A DNA stretch of 64,000 nt from Ralstonia sp. TCR112 (GTDB lineage: Bacteria; Pseudomonadota; Gammaproteobacteria; Burkholderiales; Burkholderiaceae). The notes under the pieces were generated by a model. It made no database searches. It saw only the letters and a list, made by a program, of their open reading frames with translations, and was not told the origin of the DNA. Positions 29,095-39,542 of the stretch are shown here, in pieces. The first letter of the stretch is position 1. Each line of letters opens with the position of its first letter. The stretch lies in assembly GCF_007997035.1 (NCBI RefSeq), contig NZ_VOSS01000033.1, positions 1 to 64,000 on the forward strand. The letters run 5' to 3'. Position numbers and translations under genes: made by a program.

Positions 29095-32000
29095 TCAACT
29101 GGGCGTGACGGAGGTGTCCTGACCGTTGACGCGGACGATCACCGGCTGCTTATTTGGCGCCTTGTCGGCCACGATGTTGTACGAGACGACTTGCCCGTTG
29201 CTCCATTCGCAGTCCACCCGATATCCGCCGCGCGCCCGCAGGCCAGTGAATCGGCCGGCGGATTTCCATGCGGCCGGGCACGCTGGCAGCAGCACGATCT
29301 TCCCCTCGTGGCTTTGCAGCAGCATTTCGGTCACTGCACCGCTGATGCCAAGGTTGCCGTCGATCTGGAAGGGCGGATGATTGCAAAACAAGTTCGATAG
29401 CGTGTTGTAAGTCAACAGGCCTCTGAGCATGGTCTGGGCGCGCTCGGCGTCTCCGAGTCGCGCAAACAGAGCGCAGCGCCAAGGCCACGTCCATGAGCGT
29501 CGGCTGTCGCCCGACACCGTTCCCGCCGTGAACGTGATGTTGCTCCCGGGTGGCTCACCGCAACGGGCCTTCAGCGAGACAAGCGCGGCTGCAGCGAACG
29601 CAGGTGTTTTGGACGGGCTGATTTGGCGTCCCGGATATACCGCGAAGAGGTGGGATGTATGACGGTGAATGTCGGCCGGATCGTCACGGTCGGTTTGCCA
29701 TTCCTGCAACTGGCCCCAACTGCCGATCTTGTTCGGCGCCAGGTCCGCTTGCATTTGTGCGACGGTCGCTCGGTAGGCCGAATCGACGTTTAGCTTGGCA
29801 GCGGCATCCTGATAGTTCTGGAACAGATCCCAAATGATCTGCTGGTCGTACATCACCCCGTCTTCGCGCGGTCCGTGTTCGGGCGACCATCCGTTCGGCG
29901 ATACCAGCGTCCCGTTGGGCAGTCTCTTCAGGCGGTCTTCCCAGAACTGGCAAATTTCCTTGATGAGCGGATACGCGATGTTCCGCAGGTAGTCGATGTC
30001 CTGCGTGAATGCGAAGTGCTCGTACAAGTGTTGGGCATACCAGGCGCTGGCGACCGTGTTCCACTCCCAACCGTTCCCGCCGTAGATGCTTTGACTGGTT
30101 CTTGCTGTCCAACCGCGGTTCGCACCCAGCGCCGCCTTTGATGCGGCGCGGCTGGGCCCGGCAACCTGGGCGATGAAGTTGACGAGCGGCAGATGGCAGG
30201 CGGGCAGGTTGGTGCTCTCGGCTCCCCAGTAGTTCATCTGTATGTTGATGTTGGTGTGGTAGTCGCTCGCCCATGCAGGTTGGTTGTCCTGATTCCACAG
30301 CCCCTGGAGGTTCGCCGGCAGTCCACTCGGCCGCGACGAGCTGACGAGCAGGTAACGGCTGTAATCGAACATGGTCTGCTCCAGCGATGGGTCTGCAGCC
30401 CCGACGGCATAGGCGGCCCTTCGCTGGTCGGTCGGCAGAGCCGCCGTTGCAGGATCGGTGTTCCCCCAGTTGACAGAGGCGGTGGAGACCATCGCGCTGA
30501 AATCGGTGACGTGCGCGTCATGCAGTGCGCCGTAGCTCTTCGCCGCGGCTGCGGCCAGCGCGGTTGAAACGGCCGGCAGAGGATCGCCGCCGCGCCACCC
30601 CGACGCGTAATCCATTTTGTAGTTGGTGCGCGCATCGAGAATGAGCAGAAGGCCCGTGCAACCACTGAACGCCAGTGCGCCGCCCACCGCAGAGAGTTGT
30701 CCCCCGGTTGCGATAACCTGAATGCCGCATGCGTACTTGAGTGCGTTGGCCATCGTCCCGGAAAACGTCAGCCGCCCCGTGTTCGCATCCGCGCTCGTAC
30801 TGGCGCCTTGATCAGACGTCAGATTGATCCGTCCGGAGAGACCTTGCATGCCGCTGGCGACGTAGCGGAACACCATCACGTCATCGATCTTGCTGGCGAA
30901 GGCTTCTCGCGTGATCTGAAGATTGCCGATGCCGAAGGTGGTGGTATGAATTGCGCTCCCTAAGTCGAGGGCGCGGCGATATTCCGAGACTGCGGTACAC
31001 GAAGCCGTCGTAAAACCGTCACCCGTCAGCGCGATTTCCGCCACCTGGAAGTGGCTGACCCCAGCCTTGGGCGTAAAGGTGAATCGGTAAAAGCTGTAGG
31101 CGGTGGTGTTTTGAAAGCTGAACGTTTGCGCGAGCTTGCGGCTCGCAAAAGGCGCATTCGGCGCGCGCGAGTCCAGCGTGGTCCAGCTGATGCCGTCGTT
31201 CGAGCCCGACAGTGTCCATTGCTGCGGATCGCGTTCCGGTACATCGTTGGCGCTGGTCAATGTGTACGAGTTGATCGCGGCCGGGCGCGGCAAACGCGCC
31301 TGCCACATGACCAAGAACCCGGTTGCTCGATGCACCACTTGGTATCGGGCGATTGGTCCGACGTCTTGAGCAGATCCTCTCCACCCGTGCTGCTGCCCGC
31401 GGCTTGTCCGGTCGGCGACGACAGATACAGCGCACGCGGCTCAGCCAGGCTCACGCCGGCCAACCCGATTTCCGCTACCTGGAAGTGGCTAACGCCGGCC
31501 CTCGGTACGAAGCTGAAGCGATAGAACCGGTAGGCCGTGTTATTGGTGAAGTTGAATGACCGCGTCAGAAATCGGCCCGAGAACGGCGCATCGAGCGTGC
31601 GCGAGTCCAACGTCACCCAGCTTGAACCGTCATTGGATCCGCTCAGCGTCCATTGCTGCGGGTCGCGCTCGGGTACGTCGTTAGCGCTCGTGAGCGAATA
31701 GGTCGCCACCGCAGTCGGTGTCGACAACTCGGCCTGCCAGGTCACAAGGTTGCCAGGGCCATCGATGCACCATTTGGTGCCGGTGTTTCCGTCGACGCTT
31801 TGCGCCACGCCTTCGGCAGCGCTACTGCTGCCCTGCGCGGACCAGCCGGTCACCGTAGCGCGGGGGACGAAGTCGAGCACAACGTTTCCGAACGAACGAT
31901 AACTGCCGAAGCCAGTCACGCTGGTGTCGAAGGCTTCGTCGTTCTGGCCAGCCGAGGCATTGTCGTAGTTGTTGATCCCGCCCCACAGGCTTTGCTCGTT

Positions 32001-32309
32001 GAATTGGATGCGCTCGGACAACGGGCCTCCGAACAGCATGGCGCCCAGGCGCGCATTTCCAATAGGCAAGGCTTCGGACTGCCAGTCCGTTGCCGCACTG
32101 CCATACCAAAGGCTTCGTCCCAGCGGTTGTGCGGCTGTCGTGCCTTGCGTAACGCCCTGTGATAGAGCGGTCGGGCGCAATGCTGTGCTCTCTGGCCTCG
32201 CCGATTCGGCTTCGCCGTCTCCGCCGCAGGCATGGAGCAGGGGAGTCGCCGCGATGGCGCCGCCCAACTTGAGAAGCGCACGGCGGTGCGGGTCGTACTT
32301 GATCGTCAT
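29095..32309 (-). pseudogene. GH95 alpha-L-fucosidase with two discoidin-like inserts, apparent frameshift near 31319
   Basis: Repaired, the protein has 1071 residues. It starts with a twin-arginine-like signal ([19 protein letters not shown], then HACGG lipobox). GH95 sequence follows ([17 protein letters not shown]). Two copies of an about 110-residue F5/8-type-C-like domain come next (about residues 173-280 and 320-433), sharing the segment [18 protein letters not shown]. The catalytic half carries [19 protein letters not shown] and [10 protein letters not shown], matching the Asn, Glu and Asp of the family active site. AAGGAG precedes the ATG at 32309. One base missing in a G run near 31319 splits it; adding it restores the frame. 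The likely job is removing fucose from plant glycans. Confidence 0.88.
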
Positions 32310-32900
32310 TCAGATGTCTCCTTCATGTCGCGCAGCCATGGGTGGTCGGTCATCCAACCGCTGTCTGTGCGGTTTTTTGGGCACGCAAGGGGGCCATCAG
32401 GTGCCCGATATGGACCTGTTGAAGTTGCTGCTGCAGGGGGCGCTCGCCAGCCTCGATGGCCTCTTTGCCATCGACGGCGTATGGCCTTACGGCCGGCTGT
32501 ACAGAGAGGTCAGCAGAAAGATGTGGCGCGCATCTCGGCTTCGTCCATCACCTGGAGGCCGAAACAGGCGCCGGCCAACGCTGTGCAGCGTCGGTTGTGC
32601 GCTTGGCGACATTGAAGAAACGTGGAACCGAGCGGGATGGCTCAATGACGGGGCGGCGGCCGCCGATAGCGGTCGAACTGCGAGAAGCTGCCATAGGATT
32701 GTCTCCGGCGTGCAAGTTTGTGAATTGCATCGATGTCCGACGCGCGCCTTGCCTCTCTCGACGCCCATCAGTGAATATAGTATTTATATTTGAGTCGACG
32801 AGCGTCAAGAAACGCCCTCTAGGGATTTGCCCTACTGAATCCGCGTGCAGTCCTTGGCCATTTGTGCTTGGGCCAGCGTCACCTTAAGATTTGTCCCCCT
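32310..32900. other. Intergenic region between GH95 and the IclR gene
   Basis: These 591 bases separate divergent genes. A GC-rich part (about 32390-32700) has codon-like texture on both strands but no frame matches a known protein; it may be decayed coding DNA. The part from 32760 is AT-rich and should hold the IclR promoter. Confidence 0.4.
32774..32790. promoter_or_regulatory. AT-rich inverted repeat upstream of the IclR gene
   Basis: AATATA and TATATT form an inverted repeat with a five-base spacer, in the only AT-rich part of the GH95/IclR intergenic region. It could be an operator for the IclR regulator or a promoter -10 region. It does not match the KdgR-type consensus that I know. 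Confidence 0.3.
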
Positions 32901-33710
32901 ATGGACCCAATCACCATCTCTTCCGCTGAGGCGGGCGCCGACCGCTATCGCGCGCCGGCGCTCGACAAGGGCCTCGATATCCTCGAGTTGCTGTCCGAGT
33001 ATCCGGATGGCCTGACGCGCGCCGAGATCGTCAAGGCGCTCGGCCGCAGTGCCAACGAGATCTATCGCATGCTGGAGCGGCTCGTTGCCCGGCAGTACGT
33101 GACGCGGTCCGCCGGTGGGGACCGCCACGCGCTGAGTTTGAAGATGTTTGCCCTGGCGCATCGACATCCGCCCGTCAATCGCCTGGTCACGCAAGCGCTT
33201 CCCGTGATGGACGCCTATGCTCGGCGGGCGGAACAGTCCTGCCACCTGGGCATGGTCGACCGCGGCAACGTGCTGGTGATCGCGCAGGTGCCAGGTCCGG
33301 GTCCGTGGGGCTTGTCGATCCGCCTGGGTGCGCGCGTGAGCCTGCTCGACACCGCGTCCGGCCATGTGCTCCTGGCCTGCCAGAGCGATGAACGCCGTGC
33401 GCAGATGCTCGGTGAGCACATCCCCGTGGAAGGCGAGGAGCCTATTCCTGCTGACCAGTTCGATGAAACACTGCAGGGCATTCGTGCCGTGGGCTACAAA
33501 CAGTGCGAAAGCCGCCAATCCTTTGGCGTGGTCGATATTTCGTTCCCAGTCCTGGGGCCGGACGGGTATGCCTTGGCGGTATTGACGTCACCGTATATTC
33601 GTCGCATCGACAAGCATGCTGGGCCATCGCTGGATGACGCTCGCGTGTTGCTCCAGCAGGCGGCGAAGGAGCTATCACTCAACAGGCAAGAGCGCGACGA
33701 TAAAGCTTAG
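32901..33710 (+). CDS. IclR-family transcriptional regulator
   Basis: The 269-residue protein has an N-terminal winged helix (LDKGLDILELLSEYPDGLTR, then AEIVKALGRSANEIYRMLER) and a C-terminal IclR effector domain (LGARVSLLDTASGHVLLACQ). The ATG at 32901 is chosen because it starts just ahead of the conserved HTH; no clear ribosome site is visible. It is divergent from the GH95 gene and convergent with the SDR at 33818, so its target could be the fucosidase or a sugar-acid pathway. The sequence alone does not decide. Confidence 0.85.
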   Translation: MDPITISSAEAGADRYRAPALDKGLDILELLSEYPDGLTRAEIVKALGRSANEIYRMLERLVARQYVTRSAGGDRHALSLKMFALAHRHPPVNRLVTQALPVMDAYARRAEQSCHLGMVDRGNVLVIAQVPGPGPWGLSIRLGARVSLLDTASGHVLLACQSDERRAQMLGEHIPVEGEEPIPADQFDETLQGIRAVGYKQCESRQSFGVVDISFPVLGPDGYALAVLTSPYIRRIDKHAGPSLDDARVLLQQAAKELSLNRQERDDKA

Positions 33711-33817
33711 GAGCTATTGTGCGGCCAGCGGGCGCGGCCGAGGCTTGCAGTCTGCCTGCGGAATTACTATGCGGCCGATCCCTTGCATGAGCGCGGCCGC
33801 GCTCGCACAGAAACTGG

Positions 33818-34558
33818 CTAGAGCGTCATGCCTCCGGATGCCTCGATGACGGCACCGTTGATATAGCTAGCTTCATCGCTGGCGAGAAAAGCATAGATGT
33901 TCGCAATTTCCTCGGGCTTGCCTAATCGACGCAACGGAACTTGGCTGCGCATCTTCTCCAGCACGTCATCCGGTACTGTAGAGAGGATAGGGGTGTCGAT
34001 GAAGCCAGGGGCGACAGCGTTGACCCGAATGCCTTTGGGGCCGAGTTCCCGGCTCCAAGTTTTGGTGAATCCAATAACGCCGAACTTGGCCGCAGCGTAG
34101 TTTGTCTGCCCGTAATTGCCGTAGATCCCGACAACCGAACTTGCATTCAACAACACACCGGATTTTTGCTCAACCATACAGTCAATTACAGCCTGCGCGG
34201 TATGGAATACGCCGCGCAGGTTCACATCAATGACTTGGTCAAACTGCTCGAGCGTCATGTTCTGAAGACGAGCGTCTCGCGTGATGCCGGCGTTGTTGAC
34301 GAGCACGTCGATTCGACCGAACTGCTCGCGCACCGCCGTGACCATCTCCTCGACGGCTTCGCGGTGGGCAACGTTGACAGAAAACCCCACAGCGGTAGCA
34401 CCGACATTGCGGCATGCCTCTACGACCGAGGCTACCGCTTCTGCGTTGAGGTCGCATATGGCAACCGTTGCGCCCTCCTGAGCAAACTTGAGCGCCGTTG
34501 CCGCGCCAATTCCCTGCCCGGCGCCCGTAATTACCGCGACCTTACCACCTAGTTTCAT
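33818..34558 (-). CDS. FabG-like short-chain dehydrogenase/reductase
   Basis: The 246-residue SDR has TGAGQGIG near residue 12, VNNAG in the middle, the catalytic YAAAKFG, and a C-terminus ([12 protein letters not shown]) of the 3-oxoacyl-ACP-reductase or acetoacetyl-CoA-reductase type. It should interconvert a 3-hydroxy and a 3-keto compound using NAD(P). I chose ATG 34558 (MKLGGKVAV), which follows AAGGA. It sits 354 bases after the next SDR on the same strand and ends the lower-GC catabolic island. Confidence 0.88.
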   Translation of the reverse strand: MKLGGKVAVITGAGQGIGAATALKFAQEGATVAICDLNAEAVASVVEACRNVGATAVGFSVNVAHREAVEEMVTAVREQFGRIDVLVNNAGITRDARLQNMTLEQFDQVIDVNLRGVFHTAQAVIDCMVEQKSGVLLNASSVVGIYGNYGQTNYAAAKFGVIGFTKTWSRELGPKGIRVNAVAPGFIDTPILSTVPDDVLEKMRSQVPLRRLGKPEEIANIYAFLASDEASYINGAVIEASGGMTL

Positions 34559-34912
34559 TTTATCTGCGTCCTTCGAAATAGATTGTGTGACCTTGACCGG
34601 CGTCTTTGAATACCCCAAAAATTCTGCCGCTCTCATCTGCGGCGCGAACAAGGATCGTTGTCAACGGGCAATATCGCCTTACATGAGTACGCTTTGCGAC
34701 GATTAATACCGCCATGGCGAATCTGAGCGGTGGCGCGGAGCATATCGATTTTAATAATAGGGTTGCATGCGCCTTAAAGTAAGGTCACTTTCGGACTCAA
34801 TGATGTCATTTTGGGACAAAAGCGCCATGATCCGCTTTAGAGCACTCAATTCAACTGACGCCGGCGCAGTGAGAGGCAACGCCAGCGCATATGTGAAGCC
34901 GTATGCTGACAC
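34559..34912. other. Intergenic region within the lower-GC island
   Basis: About 354 bases separate the two SDR genes on the minus strand. I see no coding frame of note and no convincing promoter. The gap is long enough for the last SDR to have its own promoter. Confidence 0.35.
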
Positions 34913-35728
34913 TTAGAGATACTCGACATTGCCATCAACGCTGATGGCTTGTCCTGAAATGTTATGAGCCGCCGGCGACGCCAGAAAGAGCGTCATAGCT
35001 GCAATGTCGTCTGCGGTCACCATGCGGCGGAGAGAGATTTTGGCAAGATATTGTGCTTTCATCTCGTCGAAAGACACGCCGGTCGCTTCGGCCCTTGCCG
35101 CAATCACGCGGTCAATCCGCTCCCCCTGAACGACCCCTGGCAAGATGGCATTGACGCGGATGTTGCTTGGGCCCAGTTCAATCGCCAAAGACTTCACGAG
35201 TCCCACGATGGCCCATTTCGCAGACGCGTACGGTGTCCGAAACGCGTATCCCAGCCGTCCGGCAACCGACGACATAGCGATGATTGATGGGGAAGTAGAT
35301 GTTGCTTTCAACAACGGTACAGCCTTACGAAGAAAGTAGTACTGACTGTTGAGGTTGGTCGCGATGGTTCGTTCCCACTCGTCCGGTCGTATGAAGGCGA
35401 TGTCTCCGGTCGGACCAGCGATACCCGCATTGTTCACGAGGATGTCGAGTCCACCGAGTTCCGAGCTGACATCGTCCATGATGGCGTCAACTTGGTCGCG
35501 ATTACTGACATCGACAACGCCCGTGTGAAACTTGGGGTTTCGCTCTCGCGTTTTCGCGATCGCGGACGGATCAACATCGCAGACATACACTGTCGCCTCA
35601 GCTTGGGCAAAGGCCTCGGCTATCGCCGCGCCGATGCCAGCCGCTCCACCGGAGATCAGAACCCGCAATCCTGGCTGGGGTTTCAAGAGTTCAAAGATGT
35701 TCATTTGTATCAAAGAGGAGATTTCCAT
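34913..35728 (-). CDS. Short-chain dehydrogenase/reductase in catabolic island
   Basis: The 271-residue protein has SGGAAGIG near residue 27, VNNAGIAG, MSSVAGRLG and the catalytic YASAKWAI, as in classical SDRs. The C-terminus (SGQAISVDGNVEYL) is typical of sugar or hydroxy-acid dehydrogenases. Codon use is less GC-rich than in the flanking regions. ATG 35728 is used; ATG 35704 (MNIFELLKP) is an alternative and neither has a strong ribosome site. It begins 24 bases after the SMP-30 gene, so the two are likely in one operon. Confidence 0.87.
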   Translation of the reverse strand: MEISSLIQMNIFELLKPQPGLRVLISGGAAGIGAAIAEAFAQAEATVYVCDVDPSAIAKTRERNPKFHTGVVDVSNRDQVDAIMDDVSSELGGLDILVNNAGIAGPTGDIAFIRPDEWERTIATNLNSQYYFLRKAVPLLKATSTSPSIIAMSSVAGRLGYAFRTPYASAKWAIVGLVKSLAIELGPSNIRVNAILPGVVQGERIDRVIAARAEATGVSFDEMKAQYLAKISLRRMVTADDIAAMTLFLASPAAHNISGQAISVDGNVEYL

Positions 35729-35752
35729 TCACTGAAGGAGCCCCTTCTAGAC

Positions 35753-36751
35753 TCACCAATGCGCCATTGGCAGGCCCGCAACGGGAGAGCGAAAACAAGG
35801 GATTGAATCGTGTTTGAGGCTACCCAAAAAAACGGTTCTGAGATCTGGGCCGCCAAAAGTCACGCTGGTGATCCATGGCGCAATCTTTCCACCCGTCTTC
35901 TCGATGATGCCCATGGGGACGATCTCGCCAGTTGAGAAGGCGGCTTCAAAGGCGGCGGTCGCCTCCTTGTTGCCATCCTCTAATATCGTATGTACTTCGC
36001 CCGTAGGAAGGATCGCGACGAGGCGGTCAGCGAAGATCATTGCGCACCAAAGATTTCCGTACGCGTCGAACGCGAGGCCGTCAATGAGGCCCGGTCCCAA
36101 GGAACTTGGTCCATATGTCTGCCTTGGACCTAGTTCGCCATTGTCGAGAACGCGAAAGCGGCTCACCCTTTTCGCTGTCGTCTCGGCCACATACAGGAAC
36201 TCTTCTTTGGCGTCGAATCGAATTTCATTCGTGAAAGCGAGACCGTCAGCGACAATGCGAGCGCCCCGATCGTCAATGAGTACAACATATCCGTCCGCAA
36301 GGTTGCAGCGGATGGCATCCGGCCAAGGACTCACGCGTGTTGAGACGGTAATCCAAAGACGGTCTTTGCTATCTCGCAAGACGAAGTTGACCTTCCCCAG
36401 CGGCGAGCCATCAATCTCGTCGAGCAGAACACGAAGTTCTCCTGTGCGCGTGAGTAGCTCCACGCGGTCTGTCCCAATGTTGGCAATGACCACGTTGCCT
36501 TCTGGATCCAAAGCCAGGCCGTTCGGCAGAGAGCCTCTTGTCAACCCATCACCCGTCAGAGGCGCCCCTGCACTCGCCGGCAGGATTAGCTGCTGTTCAC
36601 CGGAAGTTTTGATGTGCATGACGCCGCCGCGGGCATCTGCTGCCAGAAGCGAGCCGTCGTGCTGCGCCAATATGCACTCCGGACGTTGCAGCTGTTGACC
36701 TACTGTCCGAATAGAAGTGACGTCGACTGTAAAACCACTGATTGGGTTCAT
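35753..36751 (-). CDS. SMP-30/gluconolactonase-family lactone hydrolase
   Basis: The 332-residue protein is a six-bladed propeller of the SMP-30/LRE family, which opens lactone rings using a divalent metal. The expected metal ligands appear in RPECI (Glu), FTNEIRFD (Asn) and IDGLAFDAYGN (Asp). ATG 36751 follows GGTGGAGA at good spacing and is preferred over the upstream ATG at 36778. It lies between a transporter and an SDR in the lower-GC island, so its substrate is probably the lactone produced or imported by that pathway. Confidence 0.85.
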   Translation of the reverse strand: MNPISGFTVDVTSIRTVGQQLQRPECILAQHDGSLLAADARGGVMHIKTSGEQQLILPASAGAPLTGDGLTRGSLPNGLALDPEGNVVIANIGTDRVELLTRTGELRVLLDEIDGSPLGKVNFVLRDSKDRLWITVSTRVSPWPDAIRCNLADGYVVLIDDRGARIVADGLAFTNEIRFDAKEEFLYVAETTAKRVSRFRVLDNGELGPRQTYGPSSLGPGLIDGLAFDAYGNLWCAMIFADRLVAILPTGEVHTILEDGNKEATAAFEAAFSTGEIVPMGIIEKTGGKIAPWITSVTFGGPDLRTVFLGSLKHDSIPCFRSPVAGLPMAHW

Positions 36752-36790
36752 TTGTCTCCACCGTATGCCTGAACACATCGGAACGACGCA

Positions 36791-38131
36791 TTACCTCTGT
36801 GCTGTTTCCAGTCTGGCCGTGATCGGACGCTGCGCTTGGCCGATTGCCCTGGCCAGCAGTGGCACCAGCAGCAGGCCCAGTACGGAAGCAAACACAATAA
36901 CGCTGAACCCCGAAGCGCTTTTTCCAGTCATCGTCTCTGCCAAACCGAAGAGGTATGGTCCAACGAACCCGCCCAACAAGCCGATGGTGTTAATGAAAGC
37001 GAGGCCGGCAGCTGCTTGCACACCTTGCAGTCGCTTCATCGCGATAGCCCAGTACGAGGGCAGAACGCCGCCGGCAAAGAAGCCTGTGATGCCAAGGAGC
37101 GTAAGCTGAGCCGCTTGATTGCCGGTTGCGATGAACGTGCACGCGCTTACGACAACTCCTGCAGTCAAGATGCCAAGGAAGCCACATTCATTGTTCACAC
37201 GTCGATGAATGCGCGGGAGCGTCAAGACACCGACGAGAAACCCAATCCCGACGCTACTCGACAATATGCCTGTGACAATCGGCGAGCTCACGTGCATCTG
37301 TGCGACGATTGAAGGGGTAAAGAAGTACAGGCCGACGAACGCTACTTGGTTCAGGAAGTAGATGAGAGCGATAAGGACCGTCGTAGGCCGCTTCAGCGAT
37401 GCGAGCCAGTCTGAGGTAGTTAATTCAGCGTGGCCGTGAGTGTCTATTACCGCGTGAGTTTCGAGCGCCTCAGCCTCTTTTTCCGATAGCCAGGCCACTT
37501 CAGATGGGCGGTTCGGAAGCTTAAAGAACAGGATGACGCCTAGCGCAATAGTGGGGAGACCTTCCAGTAGAAACATCCATTGCCAGCCGCGAAGGCCGCC
37601 GATGCCAGCGAACTCCATCAGGCCGGCGCCCAGAGGATTCCCGATAATGAGCGCGATAGACGGGGCTGTGTAGATCCAGCCAACCGCAACGGCGCGGTCT
37701 TTAGGCGCAAACCACAGCGTCACCATGTACATAAGGGCAGGGAAAAGCCCGGCCTCAGCGGCGCCTAACAGTACGCGAAGGACGTAAAACGACCACTCGC
37801 CCCGCACGAACATCATTGCAGTCGATAGTGTTCCCCACGTGACCGCGATTCTTGCTATCCACAGGCGGGGCCCCATGCGATGCGCGGCGAGATTGCTGGG
37901 AACTTCCAGCAGGGCATAGCTGATAAAGAAGATGCCAGCACCAAGTCCATACGCTGCGGCGCTGATGCCGAGATCTGCTGCCAGAGCAGTCTTTGCCAGC
38001 GCCACGTTTGTTCGGTCGATGAAGGACAGGAAATAGATGAGGCACATCAGTGGGATGAGCCTCCACATTACCTTGCGCGTTGCAAGGCGATGCACGTCTT
38101 CCGGGCTGCGGTCCACGGTTACGGTATTCAT
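36791..38131 (-). CDS. MFS transporter, anion:cation symporter (tartrate/phthalate-type)
   Basis: The 446-residue protein has twelve predicted membrane segments and the ACS-family opening LIPLMCLIYFLSFIDRTNVA. It has GNPLGAGLMEFAG in the first half and the long central loop typical of the family. Such permeases import organic anions (hexuronates, tartrate, phthalate). GGAG precedes ATG 38131. It sits between the BKACE enzyme and SMP-30 and probably imports the pathway substrate. Confidence 0.88.
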   Translation of the reverse strand: MNTVTVDRSPEDVHRLATRKVMWRLIPLMCLIYFLSFIDRTNVALAKTALAADLGISAAAYGLGAGIFFISYALLEVPSNLAAHRMGPRLWIARIAVTWGTLSTAMMFVRGEWSFYVLRVLLGAAEAGLFPALMYMVTLWFAPKDRAVAVGWIYTAPSIALIIGNPLGAGLMEFAGIGGLRGWQWMFLLEGLPTIALGVILFFKLPNRPSEVAWLSEKEAEALETHAVIDTHGHAELTTSDWLASLKRPTTVLIALIYFLNQVAFVGLYFFTPSIVAQMHVSSPIVTGILSSSVGIGFLVGVLTLPRIHRRVNNECGFLGILTAGVVVSACTFIATGNQAAQLTLLGITGFFAGGVLPSYWAIAMKRLQGVQAAAGLAFINTIGLLGGFVGPYLFGLAETMTGKSASGFSVIVFASVLGLLLVPLLARAIGQAQRPITARLETAQR

Positions 38132-38255
38132 GGCGTCTCCAAAGAATACATCGCTCGCCTCCTTTCTTATGTTCGGCGTAGACAGCTACACCGATATGGA
38201 GGCGTTCTGAAATAAGTTGCTTAGACTTGTGGTCGGTCGTAAGCCGATCACTGAT

Positions 38256-39194
38256 TTAAAAAGAGACTTTGTTTCGGCCTTTCAAACCTAGCATTTGTCG
38301 AGCTTCCGCGGGTGTCGCAATTTCGAAAGACAGATCTTCGAGGATTCGCCGAATCTTGCCGACCTGCTCAGAGTTTGATTTCGCTTTGACGCCACGCGAC
38401 AGATACACACTGTCTTCCAGTCCAACGCGGACGTTTCCCCCCATGATTGCGCCCATGGTGACCAGCGACATCTGATGACGTCCGGCGCCAAGGATGGAAA
38501 ACTGATAGTTCTCGCGTCCGAAGAGCCGGTCAGCGGTGGAACGCATGATGGCGAGGTTTTCGGGGTCAGGGCCAATCCCGCCAAGAATGCCGAGGACAGA
38601 CTGGATAAAGAACGGTGGCTTAATTAGGCCGATGTCAATGAAGTACGCTAAGTTGTATAAGTGGCCGACGTCATAACACTCGAATTCAAACCGGGTTCCA
38701 TACTCATGGAATTCGGTCAGAATATTCTTGATGTCCCGGAAAGTGTTCCGAAAAATCATGTCCTCCATACCTGTGACGTATTCCTTTTCCCAATCGAATC
38801 GCCAGGAAGACATCTTCGCTGCGATTGGATGGAGTGAGAAATTCATGGAACCCATGTTTAACGAACACATCTCCGGTTTGGCAACACGGGCGTACGCCAG
38901 CCGTTCGTCTAGCGTCATGCGCGTGCTACCGCCCGTCGAGATGTTGATGACGGCGTCGGTTTCGGCAGCGATTGCAGGCACGAACTGGCTAAAAACATCA
39001 GGCGACGGCGTTGGACGACCGTCTTCTGGATTGCGGGCATGAAGGTGAAGGATCGCTGCGCCAGCTTGCGCTGCCTCGAGTGCTTGAACCTTGATCTCCT
39101 GGGGCGTCAAGGGCAGATATTCCGACATAGAAGGCACGTGCGCAGAACCGGTGATAGCGCATGTGATGATGACCTTGTTGCTGGAGTTGCTCAT
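38256..39194 (-). CDS. BKACE (beta-keto acid cleavage enzyme, DUF849) family protein
   Basis: The 312-residue protein belongs to the family of 3-keto-5-aminohexanoate cleavage enzyme, which transfers a unit from a beta-keto acid to acetyl-CoA, giving acetoacetate and a new CoA ester. Zinc ligands are visible as His50 and His52 in LHLHARNPEDGRP and the Glu in VGLEDSVYL. ATG 39194 is chosen because AGGA lies eight bases upstream; ATG 39200 is too close to that site. It is the first gene of the island operon, divergent from the AraC regulator. Confidence 0.88.
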   Translation of the reverse strand: MSNSSNKVIITCAITGSAHVPSMSEYLPLTPQEIKVQALEAAQAGAAILHLHARNPEDGRPTPSPDVFSQFVPAIAAETDAVINISTGGSTRMTLDERLAYARVAKPEMCSLNMGSMNFSLHPIAAKMSSWRFDWEKEYVTGMEDMIFRNTFRDIKNILTEFHEYGTRFEFECYDVGHLYNLAYFIDIGLIKPPFFIQSVLGILGGIGPDPENLAIMRSTADRLFGRENYQFSILGAGRHQMSLVTMGAIMGGNVRVGLEDSVYLSRGVKAKSNSEQVGKIRRILEDLSFEIATPAEARQMLGLKGRNKVSF

Positions 39195-39542
39195 TTCCAT
39201 ATCCTGTCTATGGGGCTACGTGCACGTCGCCAGCAATGGCATACGTACGAATCTGGCCAATGACGTTAAGAACTGTCGGCAGGGTGCCAATGTGGTTGGC
39301 TGGCAAACAGTGTGCGCAGCGACTAACTGCGGCTTGGAAGCTGACACTCAGCGTTGGCGCGCTCGTATTCGTGACTCTGAGGTCCGAAAACGAGGCCTAG
39401 TCGAAAGGGGCCCACGAGAGAGGGTGGACATGCTGGTCTCCGATATATGTTCAGGCCCCACGCCTTGATATGGACCTGTCAGTTGTGTCACTGATGGTAG
39501 TAAGATGCCGGTGACCATGGAAGGTCTTTATCGGACAAGCTG
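39195..39542. other. Divergent promoter region of the BKACE operon and the AraC gene
   Basis: These 348 bases should hold both divergent promoters and the AraC binding sites. I cannot identify a clear repeat pair. An open frame crosses the region on the plus strand but has no features of a gene. Confidence 0.4.
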
